NCBI GenBank assembly: GCA_025454925.1
Contig: JALONM010000006.1
Span: forward strand, 62,001-126,000
DNA length: 64,000 bases
Direction: 5' to 3'
From: Cytophagaceae bacterium
GTDB lineage: Bacteria > Bacteroidota > Bacteroidia > Cytophagales > Cytophagaceae
Numbering within the stretch: position 1 is the stretch's first letter; each line of letters starts with the position of its first letter. The position numbers and the translations under genes were made by a program. The notes under the pieces are model-generated. The model made no database searches. It was not told where the DNA came from and worked only from the letters and a program-made list of their open reading frames with translations. This document shows, in pieces, positions 42,789 to 52,787 of the stretch.

Positions 42789-45700
42789 TTATCGCTTGGC
42801 TGGAAAAAAATTTCTGGTAATGGCATAAAGGCCAGGAACAAGTACGATTCCAAGCAGTGTGCCGAAAAGCATGCCGCCTGCCGCTGCCGCACCTATTGTC
42901 TGGTTGCCGATGGCACCGGCACCAGTGGCGAATAAAAGAGGAAGTAATCCAACAATAAAAGCGAAGGATGTCATCCGGATAGGACGCAACCGGGCCAAAG
43001 CACCTTGCATAGCAGCTTCGGTTGCCGTGTAGCCTTGTTTTTCTTTTTGAATGGCAAATTCAACAATCAGAATAGCGTTTTTCCCTAATAGCCCAATTAA
43101 CATCACCATGGATATTTGAGCATAGATGTTATTTTCAAGGCCAAACAGAAAGAGCGTAAAGAAAGCTCCAAAGATACCGGCAGGCAATGAAAGCAGGACG
43201 GGTATGGGTAGCGAAAAACTTTCGTACTGCGCCGCTAATAACAAGTATACAAAAACGAGGCACACCAACATAATGTAAATGGCTTGGTTTCCAGTTTGAA
43301 TTTCATCCCTTGTTATACCTGCCCAATCGATGTCAAAACCTGTTGGTAGTTGTGATTCTGCTACTTCCCTGATACATTTTATAGCATCTCCGCTGCTGTA
43401 GCCGGAGGCTGGCTCGCCTGTAATTTCAGCGGAAGGATACGTGTTGTATCGAGTTATTTGATCTACACCATACACACGTTCCAAGGTGACGAAATTGGTT
43501 AAAGGCACCATTTCCCCCAATTCATTCTTAATAGAAAGCGTGAGCAAATCTTCAGGCTTGCTTCGGTATTCTGGTAAAGCCTGAACCATCACTTTGTACA
43601 TTTGTCCGAATCGAATAAAATTAGTGGCATATTCACTGCCTAAAAGAGTTTGAAGGGCACTGGTGATGGTCGCATTGGTGACGTGTTTCTGCGCTGCTTT
43701 ATCAGCATCGATATGAATCAGGTATTGAGGGAAGCTGGCATCAAAAATGGAAAAAGCACTGGCAATTTCAGGTCATTTTTTTAGATCGGCTAAAAACTGT
43801 TGGGTTACTTTCTCCATGTTTTTTAAATCTCCTGTTCCGGTTTGATCCAATAAGCGCAATTCGAAACCGCTGGCATTGCCATATCCAGGAACAGCAGGGG
43901 GTGGGAAATATTCGATGCTTGCATCCCGAATGTGTGCAGTTTTTTCTTCTACTAATTGTATGATTTCGGTAATTGATTCTTTTCGGTTTTGCCAGGGTTT
44001 TAAATTGATTAAACAGGTGCCATAGGTTGCCCCTGTGCAATCGGAAAGTACATTGGTTCCAGCGAGTGTGGCCACCGACTCAATGGCTTCTATTCCATCG
44101 CAAGCACGTTGAATTTCATTTACTACCGATTTCGTTCTTTCCAGCGTAGATCCGGATGGTGTAGTGATGCTCGCATAAAACATTCCCTGATCTTCATTCG
44201 GGATGAATCCGGTTGGAAGGACCTTCGATAATAAGCCGGAGCAAAGGCAGAAAAAAAATAAGGCAATCATGGTAATGAAATTCCGTTGCATCAGCCACTT
44301 GAGCGATCCTAAGTAAGTGTTGGAGAATTGCACATACCGTTCATTGAATCGATGAAAAAATTTTTGAAGAAAATTATGATGAGTGCTATGACTGTCGGTG
44401 TGTTTTAATAAGGAAGCACAAAGAGCAGGCGTAATGGTGAGGGCAACGATACCCGATAATACTATGGCTATGGCCATAGTAAGAGAGAATTGTCTGAAAA
44501 AAATTCCAACGGGTCCTTCCAGGAAAGAAGTAGGAATAAAAACGGCTGACATCACCAAGGTGATGGCTAGAATTGCACCACTGATTTCTCGAATCGCGAG
44601 TTCGGTCGCTTTTTTAGGGGTATTGCCAAGTTCCATTTTGGCATGCACTGCTTCCACCACAACTATGGCATCGTCGATCACAATGCCTATGGCTAGCACG
44701 AGAGCAAACAACGTGATCAGATTTAGAGAAAAACCGAAAAGATAAATAAAGAATAACGTGCCGATCAAAGATACAGGAACTGTTAATGCTGGAATTAACG
44801 TAGATCGAAAATCTTGAAGGAAAATGAATACCACCAGCGATACTAATAAAAATGCTTCCAGGAGTGTTTTAATAACTTCGTGAACAGAGGTATCTAAAAA
44901 GCGCGATACATCATAGCTGATGCTGTAGTCCATGCCTTTCAGGAATTTTTGTTTTCTTCAAGTTTCTCTTTTACACGCTGAATTACCTCGGAGGCATTGG
45001 ATCCTGGTAATTGCTTGAGCATAATGGCAGCGGTTGGTTTGCCATTGAGTTTAGCTTCTACATCAAAAAAAGTAGTGCCGAATTCAACGTCGGCGATTTC
45101 TCCTAACTTCAAAATATTTCCTTGTTCGTCCGTTCGGATGGGGATGTTTCGGTATTGATCTTCGGTATTGTATTTTCCTGTATACTTAATTACGTATTGA
45201 AGGTCTTGAGCCGTTTTGTCCGAACTTTCCCCTACTTTTCCCGGCGCAGCCTCTACATTTTGTGCTTGAAGAGCTTCTACAATTTCCTGAGGGGATAACT
45301 GATAGGAGGTAAGTTTGTCGGGTTTCAGCCATATACGCATGGCATATTCTTTAGCGCCCAGGATGTCGGCGTATCCTACTCCTTTTATTCTTTTTAAATC
45401 AAGCAGTACGTGTATGTCGGTAAAGTTGTAAAGGAATTTTTCTTCTAAAGAACTGTCGTTACTGAAGATGTTTACATACATCAGCATACTATTTTCTTCT
45501 TTAGCTATCTTGACTCCATTTTTAATAATTTCTGCAGGAAGTTCGCCCATGACGGCTGATACTCTGTTTTGCACGTTGACCGCGGCTACATCAGGATCGG
45601 TGCCTGCTTCAAAGATAATTTGAACAACACCGACTCCGTCGTTTCCTGCATCAGAAGACATGTATTTCATGCCGGGAACTCCATTGATTGCCCTTTCCAA

Positions 45701-45892
45701 AGGGACAATGCCGGCTTTGGTTACTGTTTCTGCATTGGCTCCTGTGTATTCAATGGTCACATTTACTTCCGGTGGCGCGATGGAAGGGAATTGAGACATG
45801 GGTAATTTACTCAATGCCAGCAGCCCAAGAAAGCAAAGAAGAAGCGATATTACGACAGATAATACCGGCCTTTTAATAAAGCGTAAGAACAT
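42789..45892 (-). pseudogene. RND efflux permease (AcrB/HAE1 type) with two lesions
   Basis: A normal-length pump gene (about 1035 codons) split into three open segments. Segment 1 (45892-44939, 317 codons) starts MFLRFIKRPVLSVVIS and ends EKLEENKNS at a frameshift: restoring one A in the A5 run near 44946-44951 gives ENKKFLKGMDYS and rejoins segment 2 (start at 44933). Segment 2 ends in an in-frame TGA (43775-43773) inside DLKK-stop-PEIASAFSIFD; the frame stays open beyond it through segment 3 to 42789. AcrB landmarks are otherwise present: NLITLFALVLAIGIVIDDAI, TSFLEGPVG, NEDQGMFYA and GLLGKNAILIVEFA. Two independent lesions in one gene favour decay over a single sequencing error. Confidence 0.9.
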
Positions 45893-45928
45893 AGTGTATG
45901 CGTTTTACCTGATCGATTGGTTTCCTGA

Positions 45929-47026
45929 TTACTGTTGCAAACTAATAAGCTGGGGCTTTATTTCTTCGCCTTCCCGGATGGATTGTATGCCTTCAAAAAT
46001 GATTCTGTCCTGTTCAGAAATTCCTGATTCCACCACATAGTACTGTGCCAGACGCAGTCTTGGAATAAAACTTTTTCGAATGACACGGTTGGAAGAGTCA
46101 AGCAAATAGACATACGTTTTATCCTGAATTTCAAAGGTTGATTTTTGAGGAATGAGACATGCTTTTTTTAATCGGTGTGAAATTCTGATTTTACCTGCGG
46201 AGCCGTTTTTTAGAATTTCACCGGCGTTATTGAATCGAGCTCTATAGGAAACTGTACCAGATTTTTTATCGATGTCGGCGATTACTGTTTCGATTTTTCC
46301 GGCAACAGGATATTTTTTTTGATTGGCCATAATCAACTCTACCTGATGCGCTTGATGCAAGGGTTCTTGTTGAGAAAAATTCAACGCTTCTTTTTCAGAA
46401 ATTTTAAAGTATGCAAAAATTTCTAAATTGTCGGATAAGGTAGTGAGTAAAGCCCTTTCCTCTATTAAGCTTCCTTTTTTGTATTGAATCCGATTGATCC
46501 TTCCAGCGAAGGGCGCTTTAATAGCGCACATGGAAATGCGGAGTTTGATGTTGGAAAGTTCTGCCCGCACTTCCAGAATCTGAGCTTTAGCTGCCTCCAA
46601 TTTGGCTTTTGCCATTTCCAGTTCTGATTCGGAAATGATATTTTTTTCTACCAAACGAAGGGTGTTGTCAAGGCTTACTTGTTCCATTTTTTCAGCTGCC
46701 AAGGCATTGGCAAGCTGGGCTTCGGCTTTCGCTAATTCTTGCTGAAAGTGCGGGTTGATTAATTGAAATAAAACTTGTCCTTCTTTTACATAGCTGCCTT
46801 CGTCGGCTAAAATGCGATCCATGTATCCATGCACATGACTTCGTATTTCAATGTTTTGTCTGGATTCTATGTCTGCGACATATTCTGTAAAATAGGTGGT
46901 ATCTTTTATTGTGGGATTAATTATTGGGTATTCTGAATGCAAGGATTCAGATGGGGTTTGCTTGCAGCTCCATAGAATGCAAAGCAATAGCATGTAACAT
47001 GCTAGTTTTCTCAGAAGCATATACAA
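45929..47026 (-). CDS. RND efflux membrane fusion protein (HlyD/AcrA family)
   Basis: A 365-residue periplasmic adaptor. The lipobox LLLCILWSC (Cys at about 21) is followed by a lipoyl-like half motif (IRSHVHGYMDRILADEGSYVKEGQVLFQL), an alpha-helical hairpin (about 95-165), the second lipoyl half (IKAPFAGRINRIQYKKGSLI) and beta-barrel/MP domains. It would connect the pump to the outer-membrane channel. It lies 36 bp upstream of the pump pseudogene in the same operon and is itself intact, so it may now be orphaned or serve another pump. Confidence 0.92.
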   Translation of the reverse strand: MYMLLRKLACYMLLLCILWSCKQTPSESLHSEYPIINPTIKDTTYFTEYVADIESRQNIEIRSHVHGYMDRILADEGSYVKEGQVLFQLINPHFQQELAKAEAQLANALAAEKMEQVSLDNTLRLVEKNIISESELEMAKAKLEAAKAQILEVRAELSNIKLRISMCAIKAPFAGRINRIQYKKGSLIEERALLTTLSDNLEIFAYFKISEKEALNFSQQEPLHQAHQVELIMANQKKYPVAGKIETVIADIDKKSGTVSYRARFNNAGEILKNGSAGKIRISHRLKKACLIPQKSTFEIQDKTYVYLLDSSNRVIRKSFIPRLRLAQYYVVESGISEQDRIIFEGIQSIREGEEIKPQLISLQQ

Positions 47027-47314
47027 TGTTGTTTAGGGAAAGCTCCGGGAGCCTCCATGAGATTGTTTACTACAGAATTGAAAATCTAAGCGGATGCAGA
47101 TCCCTTAGGTATCGTTATCGTTGTGAGGGTTGAAACACCTTTCCAAATAAAATTTTAACCAATTTCTTTATTGGGGTGTTTCTTATTTTTACCCGTTGCC
47201 AATAGCTTGCAGGCAATTCTTCATTCATTTTCTGCATAGGACATGCGTTTAGTACATACCAAGATTGAAGCCTTATGATGAAGGCCATTAGTTAGGGTCG
47301 GGAGACTCTACTAA

Positions 47315-47704
47315 TTAACAGAATGAAGGAGGGTGATCTAAAGGCGAAGGAGCCAATGATCTTAATTGTGAATTAAAATAGGAATGAATATGTATCAGGT
47401 GCAAACCCGAAATGTCAATCAATGCCAATGAGTTAACTAATTCATGAGGAATATCAATTTTCTTAATGAGGTTCTCCGATTCCGAATCGTCGTTTTCAGG
47501 AACCGCATCCGTAAGGTTGAAATATTTTTCCAAAATTAATTCAGAGATACTTTCCATTTCGTTGATAGAAAGATCTTCTTCTAATTCCATGTCATGGTCT
47601 AGGTTGGTGAGTATGTCCGGAGGGTCAATAGAAATATTCACCAGAGATACCACCAGGTAAATCAATATGATTTGCTTTAGCCATATAAAACGGAATCTCT
47701 TCAT
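47315..47704 (-). CDS. Small exported protein at the head of the efflux operon
   Basis: A 129-residue protein with a hydrophobic N-terminus (about 7-25, a signal or anchor), an acidic middle (DHDMELEEDLSINEMES) and a C-terminal SPLDHPPSFC. Small proteins of this kind, ending in a Pro-rich DHPP-like motif, occur upstream of efflux operons in Bacteroidota; their function is not known to me. It is 288 bp upstream of the adaptor gene on the same strand. The gap 47027-47314 has no gene. Confidence 0.6.
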   Translation of the reverse strand: MKRFRFIWLKQIILIYLVVSLVNISIDPPDILTNLDHDMELEEDLSINEMESISELILEKYFNLTDAVPENDDSESENLIKKIDIPHELVNSLALIDISGLHLIHIHSYFNSQLRSLAPSPLDHPPSFC

Positions 47705-48127
47705 TTCATGTAAAGGTAAGCTATTTTTAAGGACACTTGCAAGAGTAATACCATGGAGGTATGAGTCAACGCCCTATTTTCAATATATATTTTTAACCGT
47801 AAAGGCGTTCGTTTGTTTAATCTTCCCGCTAAATTTTAGCGTTTGATTTTTTTTAGTAAAAATGAACTCATCTTTCCTGCGTCTTTTTGGACCTACTTTT
47901 CTAGTAATCCATGGCGGAAATTGAGCAGTTGCGAAATTGAAAACCAACTGGCATAATTCCAAGCCGTATTAGCCGCAGGTAATATGCTTATCCGGTAATA
48001 AGGTTTTCTTGTCTTTTAAATGGAAGGTTCTGTTTATGAGAGTATTAGTTATTTTCATGGATTTGAAATTGTACGAAACCTTCATCCTTTTCAGACGTAC
48101 AAACTCGTTGGAAAGGACTAATAACCG
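47705..48127. other. Divergent regulatory gap between the efflux operon and the SpoIIE sensor
   Basis: 423 bp with no gene. It must carry the promoters of both divergent units. I see a short palindrome around ATACCATGGAGGTAT (47750-47764) and an AAGGA at 48111-48116 upstream of the TTG start of the sensor gene. No family A or B repeat is present. Confidence 0.4.
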
Positions 48128-51100
48128 TTGAAATCATTTTTAGTACATATTTTTTTTGTGTTTCTTTTTTTTGTGATGAATCTGAAGGCAGGTCTCCCGG
48201 ATCCTCCTCCCATATTCATTAATTATCAAATGGAGCAAGGCCTGGCCAACAACTGGGTCAAATCTATTTTACAGGATCACGATGGGTATTTGTGGTTTTT
48301 AACAGCCGAGGGTTTACATAAATTTAATGGTACTAAGTTTTCCATTTATAAATACGAAGCATCCAATCCACAATCATTGCCTGCCAACAATTGTAAATCC
48401 TTATTGGTGGATAAAAACAATGTTATTTGGGTGGGTCATCATTTTGGTATTTCCCGTTTGGATCCGGTAACGGATAAATTTGTAAATTTTACCTATGCTG
48501 CCAACAATCGCGAAAGCCTCCCTTCCAACGATGTTATTTCTCTGAGCAATGCGCCCGATGGTATGATCTGGATTGGAACCGTTGAAGAAGGATTAGCAAT
48601 ACTGGATCCGGAAACGATGGTGATCCGGCGGTTTTCAGATGTTTATCCTGGCTTGTCTGATTTTAAAATCAACACCTTAAAAGTAACTAAGGCCGATCGT
48701 AAACGTCGCATCTGGCTGGGTTCCGGAACGGATGGGTTGAAAATGCTTGATCTTGATACCAAAAAAATCCGGAAGTTTGAAACGCCAGAAATTCCTTCCA
48801 ATAATATCATTACCATTTACGAAGACGATAAAGGTGGAATTTGGTTGGGTACTTTGCACGGAGGTTTGTTAGAGTACGATGAAGCCAAGCAAACGTTTGT
48901 TAAGCACTTATGGAAAGGGAATAAGTCATTGATCGAATCCATTCATTCCATTACTTCCGATAAAAATGGAAAGCTTTGGTTGGCTTGCGAAAATCAGGGG
49001 CTTCAAGTGTACGATCCCATTACTCATGAATTGAAAGATATGGAATATAAAAAGTACGAGCCCAATGGGGTGTCGCATAATTCCATACAAGTGGTTTTCA
49101 GAGATCGCCAACACGATATGTGGTTGGGTACATTTGTCGGCGGCTTGTCGTATTATAAATTCCCTAACAATAAATTCGGTCATTACTTTCATATACAAGA
49201 TGATTCCCGGTCTCTGTTAGAGAACTCTACTATTTGTTTTTTGGAAGATTACAAAGGAGCCTTTTGGGTTGGTACAGATCATGGAGGAATAACACGATAC
49301 AATCCAGATAAATCCATTTCTTACATAGGGACTTATAAGAAAGCGGATATAAAATTGCCAGGTGACGTCATTATAAAATTATACGAATCACAAGATCGTA
49401 AGGTGTGGATAGGATCGTATTATCATGGATTTCAGATTTATGATCAGGAATCAGGTACGTTGGAATCGTATGAAAATATTCAGCTGGATAATGGTAAAAC
49501 AATTTCAGGCTATACGGCTGCGGCATTTACAGAGGACCGTTCCGGCGCGGTTTGGATAGGTACCTGGGGGAATGGAATTATACGCTACGATCGGGTAACA
49601 AAAAAATTCACCCAATTCAATCGGGTAAGTACCCAAGGCAATTTGCCGGGTGATTTTATTTTTTCATTGTTTACGGATCGAGATGGAATTGTTTGGGTGT
49701 CTTGCTCTTCGGGTTTTGTAAAGTTGGTGCCAGAGTCAGAACATTTTAAGATGTTTGTTTCCGAATCAAATAATTCCAAAAGTATTTCAGGGTTAGTAGT
49801 GTTTCATGCCATGGAAGATTCCAAGGGCTATATATGGGTTACTACTGACATGGGACTTAATCGGTATGATAAAAAGGATAATACTTTTAAACGATATCAG
49901 GAGCCCACGGCCTTCCCAAATAATAATTGCTTTAATGTTCAGCAAGATCGCAAAGGTAAGTTGTGGATCTCCTCCAGTAACGGTTTAATTTATTTTGATC
50001 CGGAATCAGAAAAGTATCAAGTGTTTGTGCAGTCGGATGGAATTCAGGCCAGGCAATTTGCCATAAATGCAGGGTATACGCTGCGCGATGGAAGGCTTGC
50101 TTACGGAGGCCTGAAAGGGTTTAATCTGTTCGATCCTGCAACCATCAACATGTTTAGTGTGGCGCCTCCTGTTTTTTGTTATTTGAAGCGCAATGCTGAA
50201 TTTGTAAAACTTCAACATGATAGCACAGTTCAGGTTGATTATGCCCATCGTAACCTTGATTTTTCTTTTTTGGATATTGACTTTAATATGGATAAAGCCA
50301 ACCGGTATTCCTTTATGCTGGAGGGATTTGACAAGGGATGGCGCAATTCTATTAACGACGGACTAGCTACATACACCAATTTGGATGCCGGTTCCTATAT
50401 GTTTAAACTAAAAGTGTATTTTCCAACTATTAATACCACGAAAGAATTTTCATTTCCAGTAATCATAGGAAAACCATTCTGGCAGAAATGGTATTTTAAA
50501 ATATTGCTTTTCGCTTTTATTATTTGGTGTTTGTATCAACTGAATAAATTACGTAACCGCTACTACGAAAATCAAAAACAACAATTGGAATTAAAGATTG
50601 AAAAGCGTACGGCGGAAATTACCTTGCAAAAGGAGAAAATAGAAAGTTTGTTGATGCAGATAGAAGAAAGTTTGGATGTAGCGCAGAATATCCAGCAATC
50701 CTTGCTGCCTTCAGAGAAAAAAATAAAAGAAAGTTTTAGTGATCATTTTGTGATCTACAGGCCACTTGCAAAAGTAAGTGGAGACTTTTACTGGATGTAC
50801 AAAAAGGGAGATAAAATTCTTATAGCCTTAGTAGACTGCACCGGGCATGGCGTGCCCGGTGCGATATTAGCTATGATGGCAAACGATAAGTTGAACGAAA
50901 TCGCCAGAGGTTTTGCTTTTGTATCGGCCTCTGGCTTTTTAAACATTCTTCAAAACGAGTACGGCGAATTGCTAAGGTCCGAGTCGAATGCCTTGAGTGG
51001 CATGGATATTTCACTCTGTGTAATTGATCCGGTAAAGAGTGAACTGCAATTCGCGGGTGCCAAAGCTTCTGTATTTCATGTTGCCGGAGAACAATTGAAA

Positions 51101-51403
51101 GTGTACAAAGGGGCGCGTTTTCCTATTGGTTATTATGAAGGCATTGTGAACGATTTCGGCACAGTTACGACCACTTATAAAAAAGGTGATATGCTGTATT
51201 TGTTTTCCGATGGTGTTATTGATCAGATGGGAGGCGAGTCAAATAGCAAATTCCTGACCTCGCGCTTATCGGCAATGATTAAAGAGATGAATGGAAAACC
51301 TTGTGAGCAGCAACAAGAATTTGCTAGTCAGGTATTGAAAAACTGGATGGGCGATCAACAGCAACAATTGGATGATATTTCTCTGATAGGAATCCGGCTT
51401 TGA
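48128..51403 (+). CDS. Beta-propeller sensor with SpoIIE/PP2C phosphatase output
   Basis: A 1091-residue membrane sensor. Signal peptide (about 1-21); two seven-bladed propellers built from 'two-component regulator propeller' repeats (about 30-690, W-(I/L)-G-T/S motifs every 40-50 residues); a Y_Y_Y immunoglobulin-like domain (about 695-775); a TM helix (about 787-805); a coiled coil (about 815-860); and a SpoIIE-type PP2C phosphatase (about 870-1091) with SGDFYW, VDCTGHGVPGA, FSDGV and DDISLIG metal-binding residues. It probably senses a periplasmic ligand and dephosphorylates an anti-sigma antagonist or similar partner, which is not seen nearby. The only start preserving the signal peptide is a TTG at 48128. 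Confidence 0.92.
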   Translation: MKSFLVHIFFVFLFFVMNLKAGLPDPPPIFINYQMEQGLANNWVKSILQDHDGYLWFLTAEGLHKFNGTKFSIYKYEASNPQSLPANNCKSLLVDKNNVIWVGHHFGISRLDPVTDKFVNFTYAANNRESLPSNDVISLSNAPDGMIWIGTVEEGLAILDPETMVIRRFSDVYPGLSDFKINTLKVTKADRKRRIWLGSGTDGLKMLDLDTKKIRKFETPEIPSNNIITIYEDDKGGIWLGTLHGGLLEYDEAKQTFVKHLWKGNKSLIESIHSITSDKNGKLWLACENQGLQVYDPITHELKDMEYKKYEPNGVSHNSIQVVFRDRQHDMWLGTFVGGLSYYKFPNNKFGHYFHIQDDSRSLLENSTICFLEDYKGAFWVGTDHGGITRYNPDKSISYIGTYKKADIKLPGDVIIKLYESQDRKVWIGSYYHGFQIYDQESGTLESYENIQLDNGKTISGYTAAAFTEDRSGAVWIGTWGNGIIRYDRVTKKFTQFNRVSTQGNLPGDFIFSLFTDRDGIVWVSCSSGFVKLVPESEHFKMFVSESNNSKSISGLVVFHAMEDSKGYIWVTTDMGLNRYDKKDNTFKRYQEPTAFPNNNCFNVQQDRKGKLWISSSNGLIYFDPESEKYQVFVQSDGIQARQFAINAGYTLRDGRLAYGGLKGFNLFDPATINMFSVAPPVFCYLKRNAEFVKLQHDSTVQVDYAHRNLDFSFLDIDFNMDKANRYSFMLEGFDKGWRNSINDGLATYTNLDAGSYMFKLKVYFPTINTTKEFSFPVIIGKPFWQKWYFKILLFAFIIWCLYQLNKLRNRYYENQKQQLELKIEKRTAEITLQKEKIESLLMQIEESLDVAQNIQQSLLPSEKKIKESFSDHFVIYRPLAKVSGDFYWMYKKGDKILIALVDCTGHGVPGAILAMMANDKLNEIARGFAFVSASGFLNILQNEYGELLRSESNALSGMDISLCVIDPVKSELQFAGAKASVFHVAGEQLKVYKGARFPIGYYEGIVNDFGTVTTTYKKGDMLYLFSDGVIDQMGGESNSKFLTSRLSAMIKEMNGKPCEQQQEFASQVLKNWMGDQQQQLDDISLIGIRL

Positions 51404-51438
51404 TGAACCGTTGCAAGAGGAAGGTTCCTAGACTTCCC

Positions 51439-51459
51439 TTTTCTTGTCGGTCAAGAAAA
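51439..51459 (+). terminator. Possible hairpin after the sensor gene
   Basis: TTTTCTTG (51439-51446) pairs with CAAGAAAA (51452-51459) over a 5-nt loop, about 35 bp after the stop. It is AT-rich and without a following U tract, so only a weak terminator candidate. Confidence 0.35.
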
Positions 51460-51567
51460 AAAGTATAAATCAGCATTCAGTAGAATATCTTAACTACTTT
51501 TTACTTACATTCGGTTCGCAGTGCAGTCTGCATTCCGGCATCATTTGCTGCATAAAAATAAAAACGT

Positions 51568-52782
51568 ATGGAATTAATGTCTTCACTAAGGCGTCTGGAT
51601 CAGCTAGAGGCTGCCTTGGAACACAAGGAGCTACATCGGGCAACTTGCTTGCTGATGGATCTGGTGCGCGATTATAGCACCGAGCAGGGATTGCTCCAGG
51701 AAGCAATGGCTATTCGTCAGTATTATAATTCCTGTAAAGTATTAGGAAAGCAGGAATTGGCGCCTCAGGAAACTCAACAGGTGTTGGAACGTTCGGCAGC
51801 ACTGTTCTCAACCATTCAACAATTGCCCCTGGAGAGCCTGGATGCCTCCATGCGTCAAGAATATCCGGTGCGTCCCTTTTTAAAAGCAAATAATATCCGT
51901 AAGACCTATGGAGGGAAAGGAACTTTTGCCTTAGGCCCGGTAGATGCAGTATTGAGTCCTGGTCAAATAACCGGAATCGTGGGAGAAAACGGAAATGGAA
52001 AAACTACCTTACTCCGGATTTTGGCAGGCATGTTGAATACGGATTCAGGGACTCTCGATTATACATTGGCTGGCGAAACCTGCTCCGATCCGTATCTCAT
52101 AAAACAGCGTATTGTCTATATCCCACAACGACTTTCTGCCTGGCAAGGAACCTTAAAAGAGAACCTTCATTTTGCTGCGGCCATACACGGCATTCATGGT
52201 GCCCATAATGAACAGATCGTAGCATTTGTGATTCACCGGATGGGCTTATCCAACTTTGCCAACTTCGGGTGGTCGGAACTATCCAGTGGTTATAAGCTGC
52301 GCTTTGAATTGGCTAAAACATTGGTTTGGTCGCCCTCGATCTTGATCCTGGACGAGCCTTTGGCTAATTTGGATATCAATGCGCAACAGTGGTTGTTGCA
52401 GGATTTTAAACAGTTGGTTTCTTCGTTGCGGCATCCCCTAAGCATTGTGTTAAGTTCACAGCAATTGCATGAAGTAGAACATATTGCCGATAATCTGATC
52501 TATTTGCGAAATGGTCAATGCGATTACAGTGGTCGCCGGCAGGATTTTATGCAACAGCGTTCTTTTAACTTGTTTGAAGTTTCCGGTCGCTTTTCTATCC
52601 ACGATTTGAGAGCTGCCTTGCCTCCCGACTGGGAACTTTCTGAGAAGGGCTCTAATTTTACCATCCGCACTCCATTAAGCATCGATGCTGCTGTATTGCT
52701 GCAGCAATTGTTGGAGAAAAAATTCACCCTGCTATATTTCCGAGACATCAGTACTTCGACCAAACAGCTCTTTCAATTATAG
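51568..52782 (+). CDS. ABC transporter ATPase with an extra N-terminal helical domain
   Basis: 404 residues. The first 100 are a helical extension absent from ordinary ABC-2 ATPases. The nucleotide-binding domain has Walker A GENGNGKT (139-146), Q-loop Q187 in YIPQRLS, signature LSSGY (238-242, usually LSGGQ) and Walker B ILILDEP (258-264). The switch position, normally His, is Gln (SSQQ, Q298). It is followed 5 bp later by a multi-TM protein, probably its membrane partner. Missing the switch His often reduces or abolishes hydrolysis, so this could be a regulatory or asymmetric ATPase. The substrate is unknown. Confidence 0.85.
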   Translation: MELMSSLRRLDQLEAALEHKELHRATCLLMDLVRDYSTEQGLLQEAMAIRQYYNSCKVLGKQELAPQETQQVLERSAALFSTIQQLPLESLDASMRQEYPVRPFLKANNIRKTYGGKGTFALGPVDAVLSPGQITGIVGENGNGKTTLLRILAGMLNTDSGTLDYTLAGETCSDPYLIKQRIVYIPQRLSAWQGTLKENLHFAAAIHGIHGAHNEQIVAFVIHRMGLSNFANFGWSELSSGYKLRFELAKTLVWSPSILILDEPLANLDINAQQWLLQDFKQLVSSLRHPLSIVLSSQQLHEVEHIADNLIYLRNGQCDYSGRRQDFMQQRSFNLFEVSGRFSIHDLRAALPPDWELSEKGSNFTIRTPLSIDAAVLLQQLLEKKFTLLYFRDISTSTKQLFQL

Positions 52783-52787
52783 TTACT

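Noticed and set aside
43773-43775. In-frame TGA in the RND pump as selenocysteine or programmed read-through
   Set aside because: It lies in a variable loop, no SECIS-like stem follows, selenocysteine in RND pumps is unknown, and a second lesion exists in the same gene.
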